Part shown: positions 26,122 to 35,413 of the stretch, piece after piece
Layout: the number at the start of each line of letters is the position of its first letter
How positions within the stretch are numbered: the first letter of the stretch is position 1
Source: an uncultured Fibrobacter sp.
GTDB taxonomy: Bacteria > Fibrobacterota > Fibrobacteria > Fibrobacterales > Fibrobacteraceae
Length of the DNA stretch: 37,141 nucleotides
Direction of reading: 5' to 3'
Assembly (NCBI GenBank): GCA_946407235.1
Contig: CAMJNF010000007.1
Coordinates: 1-37,141 of the forward strand
Notes under the pieces: generated by a model
Database searches by the model: none
What the model saw: only the letters and a program-made list of their open reading frames with translations
Told to the model about the DNA's origin: nothing
Program-made: the position numbers and the translations under genes

Positions 26122-27855
26122 CTATAAACTCATCAACAAGACAGCACTGCACACAGCGAATAACAACGTGACACACCAACCGCATACTTTAAGTTTTGGC
26201 GAGGCGCCGCCGTTGCAAAAACCAACGCCAACCCAAGGCAAACAGCTCAAGAGCACAGGCACAATGTAACGGAAATCATTGCTGCAAGAGAACGGATATT
26301 TCAGACGAAGCGTAATCATCGCGGCAAAGAAAAGGAACGCCTGCACAGCGATTAAAACCTGAACTTTGTCCCAACGGGATATCCATAAACCACGAAGGCC
26401 AAAACCGAGCAAAACGACAAAACAGGTACTTATAATTGACGCAAGCGCAATTCCTTTGGAAGTTTCCAGCAGTTTGAATTCACCGAATAAAGATGTTTTT
26501 GCAAGGTAATTCCAAAAATACTGGCGGCCCAATTCATCATGCCACGGATCTGTATACGGTTTTGTCAAAAATGTTTGCACGTCAAAAAAGAAGAAGTTTC
26601 CTGGAACATTGCGAACAAGAACCGTATCATCGTTGCCGCCTGCATTTCCGACCACATCATGAGTCAAAGCAACACACGCGACAGCAATTGCTGCAGCAAC
26701 AAAAATTCCGGCAGCAACGCGTTCCGAGCGGCTCCACAAACGCGGATGCTTGCAGAACTGCATCAAGAAAGTCACGCCGAGAACGCCAAAAGTCACCACA
26801 GCAGTCGATTTTGTCCAATAAGCAATAAATGCAGCAACAACCGCAACAATGAAATACTTTCCGTAATTTGTACGAATGTATTTTAAACAACCCCACAAGG
26901 CAACGGCATGCATCGAATAAAAGAGAACATCGTTACCTAATCGTGGCGATGCAAGAACAAAACTAGGCCACACGCACCACAGCAACGCCGCCGCAGAAAG
27001 CGAGGCGCCACTCAAAATATTCGCAAGGCACGCAAGTCCAAAGCCGAGTGCCACAAGCGAGATAAGGAAATCGAACCACTTGACCGCATTTTGCGGGAAA
27101 CAATGCGTAAGATTTGCCATTTTCCACACACCAGCGCTCAAGACAAAATAAACCGGCGGATGATAGCAAGTCCAACATTCATTCGATGCAGGAATTCGAT
27201 TTTCTTCTGCAATGATTTTCATGTAATGCACATGTCCACCCACATCATGCCCGCGTTTGTCAAAAAACGTCTCGTTGGTATAACCAATACGCAAGAGAAG
27301 TCCAATAACGAAGAACAAAATCAAACTGCGTTTGATCTTGAACCGCGTTCCAATCGAAAAGACAAATGCGACAAGTAGAACAAAGAACAACACCGAGAAC
27401 AAGCCCAACATAAAGCCGCCGCCATCAACAACCGCGGTAAGCCCTCCTAGACCTCCGCCATTTCTCAGCGACATTTGAAAGTGAAAATCAGAGGTTTCCT
27501 GCCCTAAATTTTTCACAATTTCAGCTTTACTCAGTAAGAACCCTTGGTTCCAATTGCAATAACCCGGATAGTCTCGAAACGGAAGTCGGACGCCATTTAC
27601 AACAAGGTCAATAACGCAATCATCTGGATGAATATTCAAAACAAAATCGCTTGCAAATCCCGCAGAAACATCCATATCGATGGAAAAGGTTTCTCCCGTT
27701 TCCATCGGAATGCTCACCGGCATAATCGTTGCAGAATCCACCCCTTGACGATGCAATACGACATTCTTGATTTCTGGATTAAAGGCATACGAGAGAATGG
27801 CAAAAAGAGTCATCCCCAAAACAAGGAAGACTTCACGCTTCAAAAATTTTCGCAT
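26122..27855 (-). CDS. GT-C type membrane glycosyltransferase, paralogue of the 22620-24377 product
   Basis: Shares NECWTCYHPPVYFVLSAGVWKM, LRNGGGLGGL and the extracytoplasmic insert between TM1 and TM2 with the 22620-24377 product. Confidence 0.75.
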   Translation of the reverse strand: MRKFLKREVFLVLGMTLFAILSYAFNPEIKNVVLHRQGVDSATIMPVSIPMETGETFSIDMDVSAGFASDFVLNIHPDDCVIDLVVNGVRLPFRDYPGYCNWNQGFLLSKAEIVKNLGQETSDFHFQMSLRNGGGLGGLTAVVDGGGFMLGLFSVLFFVLLVAFVFSIGTRFKIKRSLILFFVIGLLLRIGYTNETFFDKRGHDVGGHVHYMKIIAEENRIPASNECWTCYHPPVYFVLSAGVWKMANLTHCFPQNAVKWFDFLISLVALGFGLACLANILSGASLSAAALLWCVWPSFVLASPRLGNDVLFYSMHAVALWGCLKYIRTNYGKYFIVAVVAAFIAYWTKSTAVVTFGVLGVTFLMQFCKHPRLWSRSERVAAGIFVAAAIAVACVALTHDVVGNAGGNDDTVLVRNVPGNFFFFDVQTFLTKPYTDPWHDELGRQYFWNYLAKTSLFGEFKLLETSKGIALASIISTCFVVLLGFGLRGLWISRWDKVQVLIAVQAFLFFAAMITLRLKYPFSCSNDFRYIVPVLLSCLPWVGVGFCNGGASPKLKVCGWCVTLLFAVCSAVLLMSL

Positions 27856-29492
27856 TATTTTTTCCCTTCGTGATATTCTTCTTCGGAGTTCACGTTCCAG
27901 AGATCGGTCTTGTCCGTAGAGTTTTCACGGATGCACTTTACAACTTCCATGGCAGCAAGCATGCTGTGGTCCATGTTGTTGTACTTGTGCATACCATTAC
28001 GGCCCATCAAGAACAAATTCTCGATCGGGTCTACATACTCGCGAATCTTGCCAAATTCACCATAAGTACCGAAATAAGCGGGGTAAGCCTTCTTGATATG
28101 GAACACCACGGAATCGCGCACAGCATCAGGGCGGGCCACGTCAATCTTGTCGAGTTCGGCAATTGCAAACTTGATAAAGTCCGCATCCGGCATGCACCAC
28201 ATTTCATCGCCTTCAGTCGCAAAGTATTCGAGGCCAATCCACACCTTTTCAGGGTCTGCAACGAGATAAGGGCTCCAGTTGTTGAAAATCTGGATGCGTC
28301 CAAGCTTCACGTCAGATTCCTGCACGTAAATCCAGTTGTCGGCAACAAACTTAAGCTTGCTTTCTGGCGTTCCCGGCTTTGCAGGATTCTTGATGAGCAA
28401 TTTATCGAGCAAAAGGCCCACGGTAATAAAGTCACGATAGACAAGGCCATCGGAAACGCGGCGCACCTCGGCAGGCACAGGCGTTTTTTCGTTATCCATG
28501 GCAGCAACAAGTTCCTTCACCGGCATCGTCGAGAGGAAATAATCGCAAGGAACAGATTCGATGGAAACAGAACCATCTGCGGCGCGGCTTTCCACATCGA
28601 CACTCACAACACGGTTCCCTTCGCGGTTTACGCCCACGACTTTCGCGTTCATGCGAATTTCGCCCCCCATCTCCTGCACCTTTTCGGCAACAGTTTCCCA
28701 GAGTTGGCCCGGTCCGAATTTTGGATAAAGAAATTGTCCGATAAGACTTGTTTCCGTGTCCTTCTGGCGAATGTCCGCACCATTTGCAGCGCCGGCCTCG
28801 GCGTTTTTCTTCCCGGCAAAAATCTGCTTAATCGCGTGTACCACGGTCTTGGTAATCGAAAGTCCCTTGATGCGCTGGCCGCCCCAGTCGGGGCTAATCT
28901 TACTGCACGGAACGCCCCACACCTTTTCGGTGTAATCGCGGAAGAATGTGCGGTAAAGTTCTACGCCAAAACGGTTGATCATGAAATCTTCGAGGCTGTT
29001 TTCCTTGCGGGCCGGGAGGAGCTGCACCTTGATATAGCTCATGCCTATTTTGAACATGCGCCAAAGTCCAAGGTTGCGGATGGTATCGCCATTCAAGCTA
29101 ATCGGATAATTGAACAACTTGCGCAAGAATAAGATGCGCGAAAGTCGACTGCGGCAAAGCATCACGTAGTCCGTCTTTTCAGGATCTGGACCACCATCCA
29201 CCAGCGGCACTTTACGGCCAATGGCCAAATCATCCTTACTTGCAACACCTTGCAGCGGCAGAATTCCCTGCCACCAGTCCATCACCGTATCGCTCTTGCT
29301 GAAAAATCTATGCCCGCCAATGTCCATGCGGTTGCCGTTGTAACGGGCCGTGCGCGAAATACCGCCAATGACATTTTCCGCTTCAAAAATTACCGGTTTC
29401 ACATCCGTGGTACGCAAAAGTTCAAGAGCCGCAGTCAAGCCCGCAGGACCCGCACCAGCAATCACAGCAATTTTCTTAAAATCTTTTTCCAT
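27855..29492 (-). CDS. NAD(P)/FAD-dependent oxidoreductase, UDP-galactopyranose-mutase-like
   Basis: [22 protein letters not shown]-binding motif, [45 protein letters not shown]. Confidence 0.85.
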   Translation of the reverse strand: MEKDFKKIAVIAGAGPAGLTAALELLRTTDVKPVIFEAENVIGGISRTARYNGNRMDIGGHRFFSKSDTVMDWWQGILPLQGVASKDDLAIGRKVPLVDGGPDPEKTDYVMLCRSRLSRILFLRKLFNYPISLNGDTIRNLGLWRMFKIGMSYIKVQLLPARKENSLEDFMINRFGVELYRTFFRDYTEKVWGVPCSKISPDWGGQRIKGLSITKTVVHAIKQIFAGKKNAEAGAANGADIRQKDTETSLIGQFLYPKFGPGQLWETVAEKVQEMGGEIRMNAKVVGVNREGNRVVSVDVESRAADGSVSIESVPCDYFLSTMPVKELVAAMDNEKTPVPAEVRRVSDGLVYRDFITVGLLLDKLLIKNPAKPGTPESKLKFVADNWIYVQESDVKLGRIQIFNNWSPYLVADPEKVWIGLEYFATEGDEMWCMPDADFIKFAIAELDKIDVARPDAVRDSVVFHIKKAYPAYFGTYGEFGKIREYVDPIENLFLMGRNGMHKYNNMDHSMLAAMEVVKCIRENSTDKTDLWNVNSEEEYHEGKK

Positions 29493-29524
29493 AATTATTT
29501 TATCCTTCCTATACTTTCAATTTT

Positions 29525-30007
29525 TTATGCGTTTTTCCGACCGCGGAAAAGCATCAATTTTCTAGCACCGAAATTCCACATCAGCACCAAGATTGCGGCC
29601 ACCATCTTAGAAATCATTTCATTCCATTCAAGGCGCCCGACCATCAAGAACATAAGCAACTGATTGATTCCGACACCGGCAAAACCGACCACGGCAAATA
29701 TACCGAATTCAGCTGTTTTCTTATTTTCGAGAACGCGCTTGCATTCAGAAAAGACCCAAGCGATGCTCAAAGCGTAATTAAGCACAAGCCCGGCAACCAA
29801 GCCCACAAAATTTGCAAGCAGATAATGCCACCCAAACTTGTAAAGACAAAGTGCAAAAAGCCCAAAATCCACTACAAAGGCAAGGCCTCCTGTCACCAGA
29901 TATCGCACAATTTGCCCCAATAGCGAACTACGAGGCATTCTTCTCCAAAGCCGTCTAACCAAAGACTCATTTTGCATGGGTGTAATAATAATAAATTTCA
30001 ACATCAA
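29525..30007 (-). CDS. GtrA-family membrane protein
   Basis: LGQIVRYLVTGGLAFVVDFGLFALCLYKFGWHYLLANFVGLVAGLVLNYALSIAWVF is a GtrA-family signature. Confidence 0.9.
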   Translation of the reverse strand: MMLKFIIITPMQNESLVRRLWRRMPRSSLLGQIVRYLVTGGLAFVVDFGLFALCLYKFGWHYLLANFVGLVAGLVLNYALSIAWVFSECKRVLENKKTAEFGIFAVVGFAGVGINQLLMFLMVGRLEWNEMISKMVAAILVLMWNFGARKLMLFRGRKNA

Positions 30008-30138
30008 AAGCCTAATTGCGAACAGAAATAACGATTATTTCGTTCTATATGTTGCATATACACACAACATGTTTCATTAAGTTTGTTATTTTGGTCAATA
30101 CTTATTAATCATTTTTGAAACACCCATAACTAATCCGT

Positions 30139-31227
30139 ATGAAACCCAAAAGAATTGAATATATCGACGTTGCCAAATTTCTCGCCATGATTCTAGTCGT
30201 ATTCACGCACGGAATCAAGGAATGCGATTTTGTTGCCTTTGTTTTTTCATTTCATCTGCCCGTTTTTTTCATCCTAAACGGGATGACATTAAAAGTTGAA
30301 AACCAAACTTTTGGTGATTTTCTCGTAAAGAAGCTAAAGCGCTACATCGTGCCCATGCTTGGGCTCGGCTTTTTAACCGTTCTTTTCGATTTGCTCATTA
30401 AAAACCTATTAAACCAGCCCATTCCCGACCATTTTGTACTGAAAGGGACCGCAAATGTCATTAATCAAATAAGGACTTTTGCCCTTTGGTTCTTGCCGGC
30501 ACTATTCTTTACCGACATCATTCTTTTTGGATTCCATCGACTTGCCAAAAGCAGGCTATGGCTCATGGGCATCTTGTCGCTGTTGCTCCTAGGAATCGGA
30601 CTTCTCTTCAACCAGTTCCACAACGTTGCCTTGGTCTGGAACTTCGACGCCGCATTATTCGGGACGATTTTTACCTACGCAGGATTTGCATTCCGTCACC
30701 AAAAGCTTTCGGGGCTATACAACTTTGTCACAAAGAACCGCCTCTGCGCTCTCCTTATCGGGCTTGCCTTGATGACGGCAACTTACTTTATCAGTCTATA
30801 CGTTTACAAAGAAGCCCACCATCATCTGGAAATGTTCCTACGAATATACACCCCCTACTACATTGTATTTCCCAATGCTATCATCGGCTCACTCGGTTTT
30901 ATCTTGTTCTGCCGAGGAATCACAAATCCGATTTTAGCAAGACCCGTCGAAATGAATCTCGCCTTGCTGCCGTTCCATCAGATTGTCGCCTTCCCGGTTT
31001 TCAGGTCCATTCTTTTTCCTGAATGGTGGGCAAAAGTCCACATGTTACCCGCAAGCGATTTTCAATACATTCTTTTTGCAACCTCAATGACCCTATTCTC
31101 TATCGCACTCATCGCGGTCATTTACCTCGCCATAAAGTATTCGCCATTGAGTATAATCGTAAACCAGCCATTAGCAGGCTTTTACAAGAAAAAGACTACA
31201 GACGTAAACAGCAGACAAGAGCTCTAG
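30139..31227 (+). CDS. Acyltransferase-3 family membrane protein
   Basis: KRIEYIDVAKFLAMILVVFTHG...FSFHLPVFFILNGM; about 10 TMs. Confidence 0.85.
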   Translation: MKPKRIEYIDVAKFLAMILVVFTHGIKECDFVAFVFSFHLPVFFILNGMTLKVENQTFGDFLVKKLKRYIVPMLGLGFLTVLFDLLIKNLLNQPIPDHFVLKGTANVINQIRTFALWFLPALFFTDIILFGFHRLAKSRLWLMGILSLLLLGIGLLFNQFHNVALVWNFDAALFGTIFTYAGFAFRHQKLSGLYNFVTKNRLCALLIGLALMTATYFISLYVYKEAHHHLEMFLRIYTPYYIVFPNAIIGSLGFILFCRGITNPILARPVEMNLALLPFHQIVAFPVFRSILFPEWWAKVHMLPASDFQYILFATSMTLFSIALIAVIYLAIKYSPLSIIVNQPLAGFYKKKTTDVNSRQEL

Positions 31228-31247
31228 GTGGCATCGCCACGATATAG

Positions 31248-32492
31248 CTACCGATAGAGCGCTTTTACTAGCTTTATCATATCCTCATGGTCGCTTGTGG
31301 CCATCATCTCGCGGATGCTGTGCATGCTGAGCATGGGTTCACCGATATCGACCGTCGGGATTCCGAGATTTGCAGAAACAGTCGGGCCAACCGTACTGCC
31401 GCACGGCATATCGTTGCGCATGATGAAAACTTGGAGCGGGATTCCAGCCTTTTCGCAAAGCAGGCGAAGCTGTGCAGAACTCATCAAGTCGCTCGCATAG
31501 CGCTTTTGCGCGTTAGCCTTAAGCACAATACCCTTGCCCAATAGCGGCGCGTGATTCGGTTCGTGCTTTTCCGTGTGGTTCGGGTGTTCGGCATGGGCCA
31601 TGTCGATGGAGAGGGCTAACGAATTCGGAGTTCGGAGTTCGGAATTCGGAATTAGAGAATCTAAAACACTTTTCAAGAAGTTGCTGGCGGCACCTTCACG
31701 GGTGGTAGAACCAACTTCTTCGTTGTTGAAGAAACAGGCGACAAGACAATCGTTTTCGGCAGACTCGGCACTCACAATCGCTTCGGCAATGGCATGGCAG
31801 CTGCTCAAGTTGTCGAGCCTTCCCGAATAAATCCACTCGTCATTGAAACCGCCCCGATTTGCAGGTTGCGCATCAAAAAGCTGCACGTCAAAATCCACCA
31901 AGCGCACCCCTGCAGGGAGTTCCTTTTCAAGCGATTTTACAAACAAGTTCTTTTCATTTTCAAGAGCGCTACTTTCTGAGGCTCCACTCCACAACGCATT
32001 AAAGTCCACCTGCGGATTCACCTTGAGCCCGTCTTGGTTCACGTTGCGGTTCAAGTGAACTGCCAATTGTGGAATCCTGAACAATTTTTCACCGCGGAAT
32101 AACTTTGTCTTAAGCGTTGAACCATCCGAATCGACATACGCAAGCATCCCTGCATAGCCCAAATCACGATCTAGCCAGCTCGTATAAAGCGGAGAACCAT
32201 AAACCTCCGTATGAAGCGTATTCACGCCTGCCGAGGTTCCATCCGGATTCGGCGAAATCTTGAGCGTCGGGAAATCCGTATGAGCAAGAGCAATCCTGAA
32301 CTTTGAATCATCATCCCACGTTTTAGGCGTGCGAAACGCAATGATCGAGGCGCCACGACACACAAAATAAGCCTTTCCAGTTTCGATTTTATCGCTCAAA
32401 TTCGTAAAAGAATTCGCCTCAAAGTGTGATTTTAAACAACTCACCGTGTGGTAGGGCGTCACTGCAGTATTCAAAAATTCAAAAAAATCCAT
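31248..32492 (-). CDS. M18-family aminopeptidase
   Basis: FLNTAVTPYHTVSCLKSHFE, ALAHTDFPTLKISPNPD, FFNNEEVGSTTREGAASNFL, SIDMAHAEHPNH, CGSTVGPTVSANLGIPTVDIGEPMLSMHSIREM. Confidence 0.93.
   Translation of the reverse strand: MDFFEFLNTAVTPYHTVSCLKSHFEANSFTNLSDKIETGKAYFVCRGASIIAFRTPKTWDDDSKFRIALAHTDFPTLKISPNPDGTSAGVNTLHTEVYGSPLYTSWLDRDLGYAGMLAYVDSDGSTLKTKLFRGEKLFRIPQLAVHLNRNVNQDGLKVNPQVDFNALWSGASESSALENEKNLFVKSLEKELPAGVRLVDFDVQLFDAQPANRGGFNDEWIYSGRLDNLSSCHAIAEAIVSAESAENDCLVACFFNNEEVGSTTREGAASNFLKSVLDSLIPNSELRTPNSLALSIDMAHAEHPNHTEKHEPNHAPLLGKGIVLKANAQKRYASDLMSSAQLRLLCEKAGIPLQVFIMRNDMPCGSTVGPTVSANLGIPTVDIGEPMLSMHSIREMMATSDHEDMIKLVKALYR
31623..31654. repeat. (RTTCGGA)4 heptamer array inside the aminopeptidase gene
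   Basis: ATTCGGA GTTCGGA GTTCGGA ATTCGGA ATTA. Confidence 0.85.
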
Positions 32493-32558
32493 ATTTCCTC
32501 AAAAAAAATCGATTAAATTCAATTTGATAATATAATCTATTTATATTTCACGAAAGCA

Positions 32559-33551
32559 ATGGCATTTCAAAAGATAAAACAGATTAACTGGATGGAAATG
32601 TCCGGCCTACTGGTCGGCGTTATCAGTACTGTTGCCGTCATGATTTTTTCGCTGGTGCTTTACCACTACCTTTTTGACAACGGTTATATCAAGGTCAAGG
32701 AATACAAGCTCCACAGTACATTCGAAAAAGCGCTCGGCCTCAGACCGGGAACGCGCGTACAGATTAGCGGTGTGGACGTCGGGCAAATCACGGACATGAA
32801 AATCAACTCCGACGGCAAGGGCGTGTCCATGGAATTCACCATTCTCCAGGAATTCCAGCCTCTGATTACCGACAGTGCGACAGTTTACGCCATTCGCGAC
32901 CAGAACTTGATTTCTGCACGCGTCATCAACATTGATATCAAAAACGGCAAGGGCCGCATTTTGCAAGACGGAGAAGCCCTCGTTGCAGGAAAAGCACAGG
33001 ACATCGAAACCGTTATGGAGACAGCCAACCAAATTTTGGGCCGCGTAAATCAACTCATCGACGCCGCCGACAACCTTGTTGCGATGGCTCTCGATACAGG
33101 CACAACCATGGGCGCATTGTTCGGATCCCGTACACTTTACGACAACCTGAACAAGCAACTTTATAGATTAGACAAGATTACCTATCTCGGCACAAATGTT
33201 TTGAACAAGACCTCGTTCCTGCTCGACACCATGAAGACAGACATTCCGCGACTCGTAAGCCGCGCCAACGAAGTCACAAACAACGTGGGTAGTTTGGTCG
33301 ACGATTTCAAGCCTCTTCCGGGTCAAGTCACCTCGCTCCTCAACTCCATGGATTCTACAGTCGGTCGTGTGGATAACCTCGTCAATGACTTTGGCACAGT
33401 CACAACCGGGCTCCAGGACTTCATGAACACAACGGAAACGACCTTGCAAAACGCAGACGACTTGATGACAGGCATGTCCAAGATGTGGCTCCTCAAAGGA
33501 AATGTTCCAAAGCATGACTCCGTGCCCTTTGTCGTGGAGACGCTATGGTAA
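32559..33551 (+). CDS. MlaD/MCE-family protein
   Basis: One N-terminal TM, MCE domain ALGLRPGTRVQISGVDVGQITDMKINSDGKGVSMEFTI, helical C-terminus. Confidence 0.9.
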   Translation: MAFQKIKQINWMEMSGLLVGVISTVAVMIFSLVLYHYLFDNGYIKVKEYKLHSTFEKALGLRPGTRVQISGVDVGQITDMKINSDGKGVSMEFTILQEFQPLITDSATVYAIRDQNLISARVINIDIKNGKGRILQDGEALVAGKAQDIETVMETANQILGRVNQLIDAADNLVAMALDTGTTMGALFGSRTLYDNLNKQLYRLDKITYLGTNVLNKTSFLLDTMKTDIPRLVSRANEVTNNVGSLVDDFKPLPGQVTSLLNSMDSTVGRVDNLVNDFGTVTTGLQDFMNTTETTLQNADDLMTGMSKMWLLKGNVPKHDSVPFVVETLW

Positions 33552-34324
33552 CGAAGGCCTTGAAATTCGCCCTCTGCATTGCGCTTAGCGGAACCTCCGT
33601 GCTCTTCGCTTCGGAATCCGGGAAACTGGCCGCACGTGCGCAAGGTTCGCTTAAAGCAGGCAAATTCGCCAAAGGCTATTCGCAATTGGAACGCGCCCTT
33701 GTGGCAAGCCGTAAAGAAGCAGACCTCAATTCCGAGACCCGCATCTTTATCGCTATGGGGCAAGTCCGCACAATGAGTCTCGATTTTGAACTTGCAGATT
33801 CATTGCTCAATGTCATCCACAACGATGGTTTGGACCGTTCCACAAGAACGATGCTCGTCAAAGCAAAAGTGACCTTGAAAAACGCCACGGGAAAATACGG
33901 CGAAGCCGTTTCGCTTTGCGAAAGCATCAACGAAGAAGAACTCGATAAGCTCGCCGATGAATTGCAAGGATCTTTCTATTCGGAATGCGCCATAGCCTAC
34001 GCCGGCAACCACAGCGATGAAAAGGCGAAAAAAGCCCTCAAGATGGTCGGCAAGCGTCTCGATGACGATACCGGAATTTATTACTGGACAGAAGCCCGCA
34101 CAAAGGATCTTCTAGGTCAAAACGACGCAGACTCATTCTACCATAAGGCAGAATCCGAATCCGTCAAGTCCAACACGCCCTACATGACGGCAAGCATTCT
34201 CTATTATCGCGCACAACTCCTCCGCAAGACGAATCCCTCCGTCGCTCAAGATTTGTTACACCGTTGCAAAACGGCTTTTGAGCTGATGGGACTCCCGAAA
34301 AACGCAGAGAGATGCGGGAAATAA
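33545..34324 (+). CDS. Secreted TPR-like hypothetical protein
   Basis: Signal peptide ALKFALCIALSGTSVLFASE; helical repeats; overlaps the end of the MlaD-like gene. Confidence 0.75.
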   Translation: MVTKALKFALCIALSGTSVLFASESGKLAARAQGSLKAGKFAKGYSQLERALVASRKEADLNSETRIFIAMGQVRTMSLDFELADSLLNVIHNDGLDRSTRTMLVKAKVTLKNATGKYGEAVSLCESINEEELDKLADELQGSFYSECAIAYAGNHSDEKAKKALKMVGKRLDDDTGIYYWTEARTKDLLGQNDADSFYHKAESESVKSNTPYMTASILYYRAQLLRKTNPSVAQDLLHRCKTAFELMGLPKNAERCGK

Positions 34325-34327
34325 TTC

Positions 34328-34575
34328 TCGTCATCCAGAAACCCTGTCTTCATCAAACAAAGTGACAGGATCCATTATTTTTAATTACGAGATTTGACTG
34401 GATTGGGCTAAAGCCCCAACTCCTTGGCTCGGTTATGACAACGCAAGCGTTGTCGCAACATTGACGCTTCGCGTCTTGCTAAACGGCTCAGCCATATTTG
34501 TGCAAGCACAACTGCGGCATTCGCCTTGGGGCATACTCGCCTTCTGAGTTGTCTTCGCTTTGCTCAGGGTGACGA
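34328..34575. repeat. Hairpin-rich intergenic element with imperfect terminal inverted repeats
   Basis: TCGTCATCCAG (34328-34338) vs reverse complement of CAGGGTGACGA (34565-34575), 9/11 matches; several small perfect palindromes inside. Confidence 0.65.
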
Positions 34576-35409
34576 AGATGCCGTTGTATCCGCAACACTT
34601 ACTTTTGCAGTATCAACGGCAGTAGAATCCACAGCAGGTTCTTCGACTTTTTTCATGGCGAGGAGCTGCTTGTAAACAACTACAGGCGGGATTTTACCTT
34701 CGGCCATGTTGTCGATAAGGTACTTTACTTTCTGGTAGTTTTCATCCTTACTGCCATCGCCTACCAAGCCTTTGTAACCAAGAAGTCTCAGAATTTTCGT
34801 ATAAAAGCTTGTACGGAATTTCTTGAAGCGCGGTTGTATTACATCGTTCAGAACGGTTTCAAGCGCAGTTTCCGTCTGCATGGAGTCAAGTTCAAAGCTG
34901 CGGTAAATTGTACGGATGTGGTCCGGGATTGTCGTATCCGGGCTATCAAAATACTTGCGCATCACGTTTGCGGCTTCGGTCTTGTTGGGGTACGGCCCAC
35001 GGCCAATGCGCAAAGCGTAATAAAGCGAGAGCCGCCACTTTTCAGGATAAACGCGAGTCGCACGGCGCAATACAGAAAAATCAGAAGTATCGGGAGCGTC
35101 AACCGGAGTCACGCCACCGACAAAATAATAAGGCGTGTAGAATAGCGAATCAAGGCTTGTCGAGAGTTCCGCGACGTGACCGAGATACGCATATTCCCTG
35201 CCTGTAAGATAGCTTTCGCCAAGTTCGGTGAGTCCCTTAATCCAGAAGAGGCCCGCCACAGATGCGTCGTGCCCTGCAGCTACATAGCGAACAGACGAAG
35301 CCTTCGGCAAGAATGACTCGTCAAAATTCGTACCAGGAAGAGGCTTCGCGTAATGGAACGCGAGCGCAATCACGGCAATAGAAGTTATAATAGCAGCAAG
35401 GAAACGCAT
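34564..35409 (-). CDS. Hypothetical exported/membrane-anchored protein
   Basis: 281 aa with N-terminal hydrophobic segment LAAIITSIAVIALAFHYA; helical body; T/S/V-rich C-terminus. Confidence 0.75.
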   Translation of the reverse strand: MRFLAAIITSIAVIALAFHYAKPLPGTNFDESFLPKASSVRYVAAGHDASVAGLFWIKGLTELGESYLTGREYAYLGHVAELSTSLDSLFYTPYYFVGGVTPVDAPDTSDFSVLRRATRVYPEKWRLSLYYALRIGRGPYPNKTEAANVMRKYFDSPDTTIPDHIRTIYRSFELDSMQTETALETVLNDVIQPRFKKFRTSFYTKILRLLGYKGLVGDGSKDENYQKVKYLIDNMAEGKIPPVVVYKQLLAMKKVEEPAVDSTAVDTAKVSVADTTASSSP

Positions 35410-35413
35410 TGTT

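Noticed and set aside
27870-29132. 420-aa + strand ORF
   Set aside because: Fully antisense to the UGM-like FAD oxidoreductase, which has clear motifs; an open antisense frame caused by codon bias.
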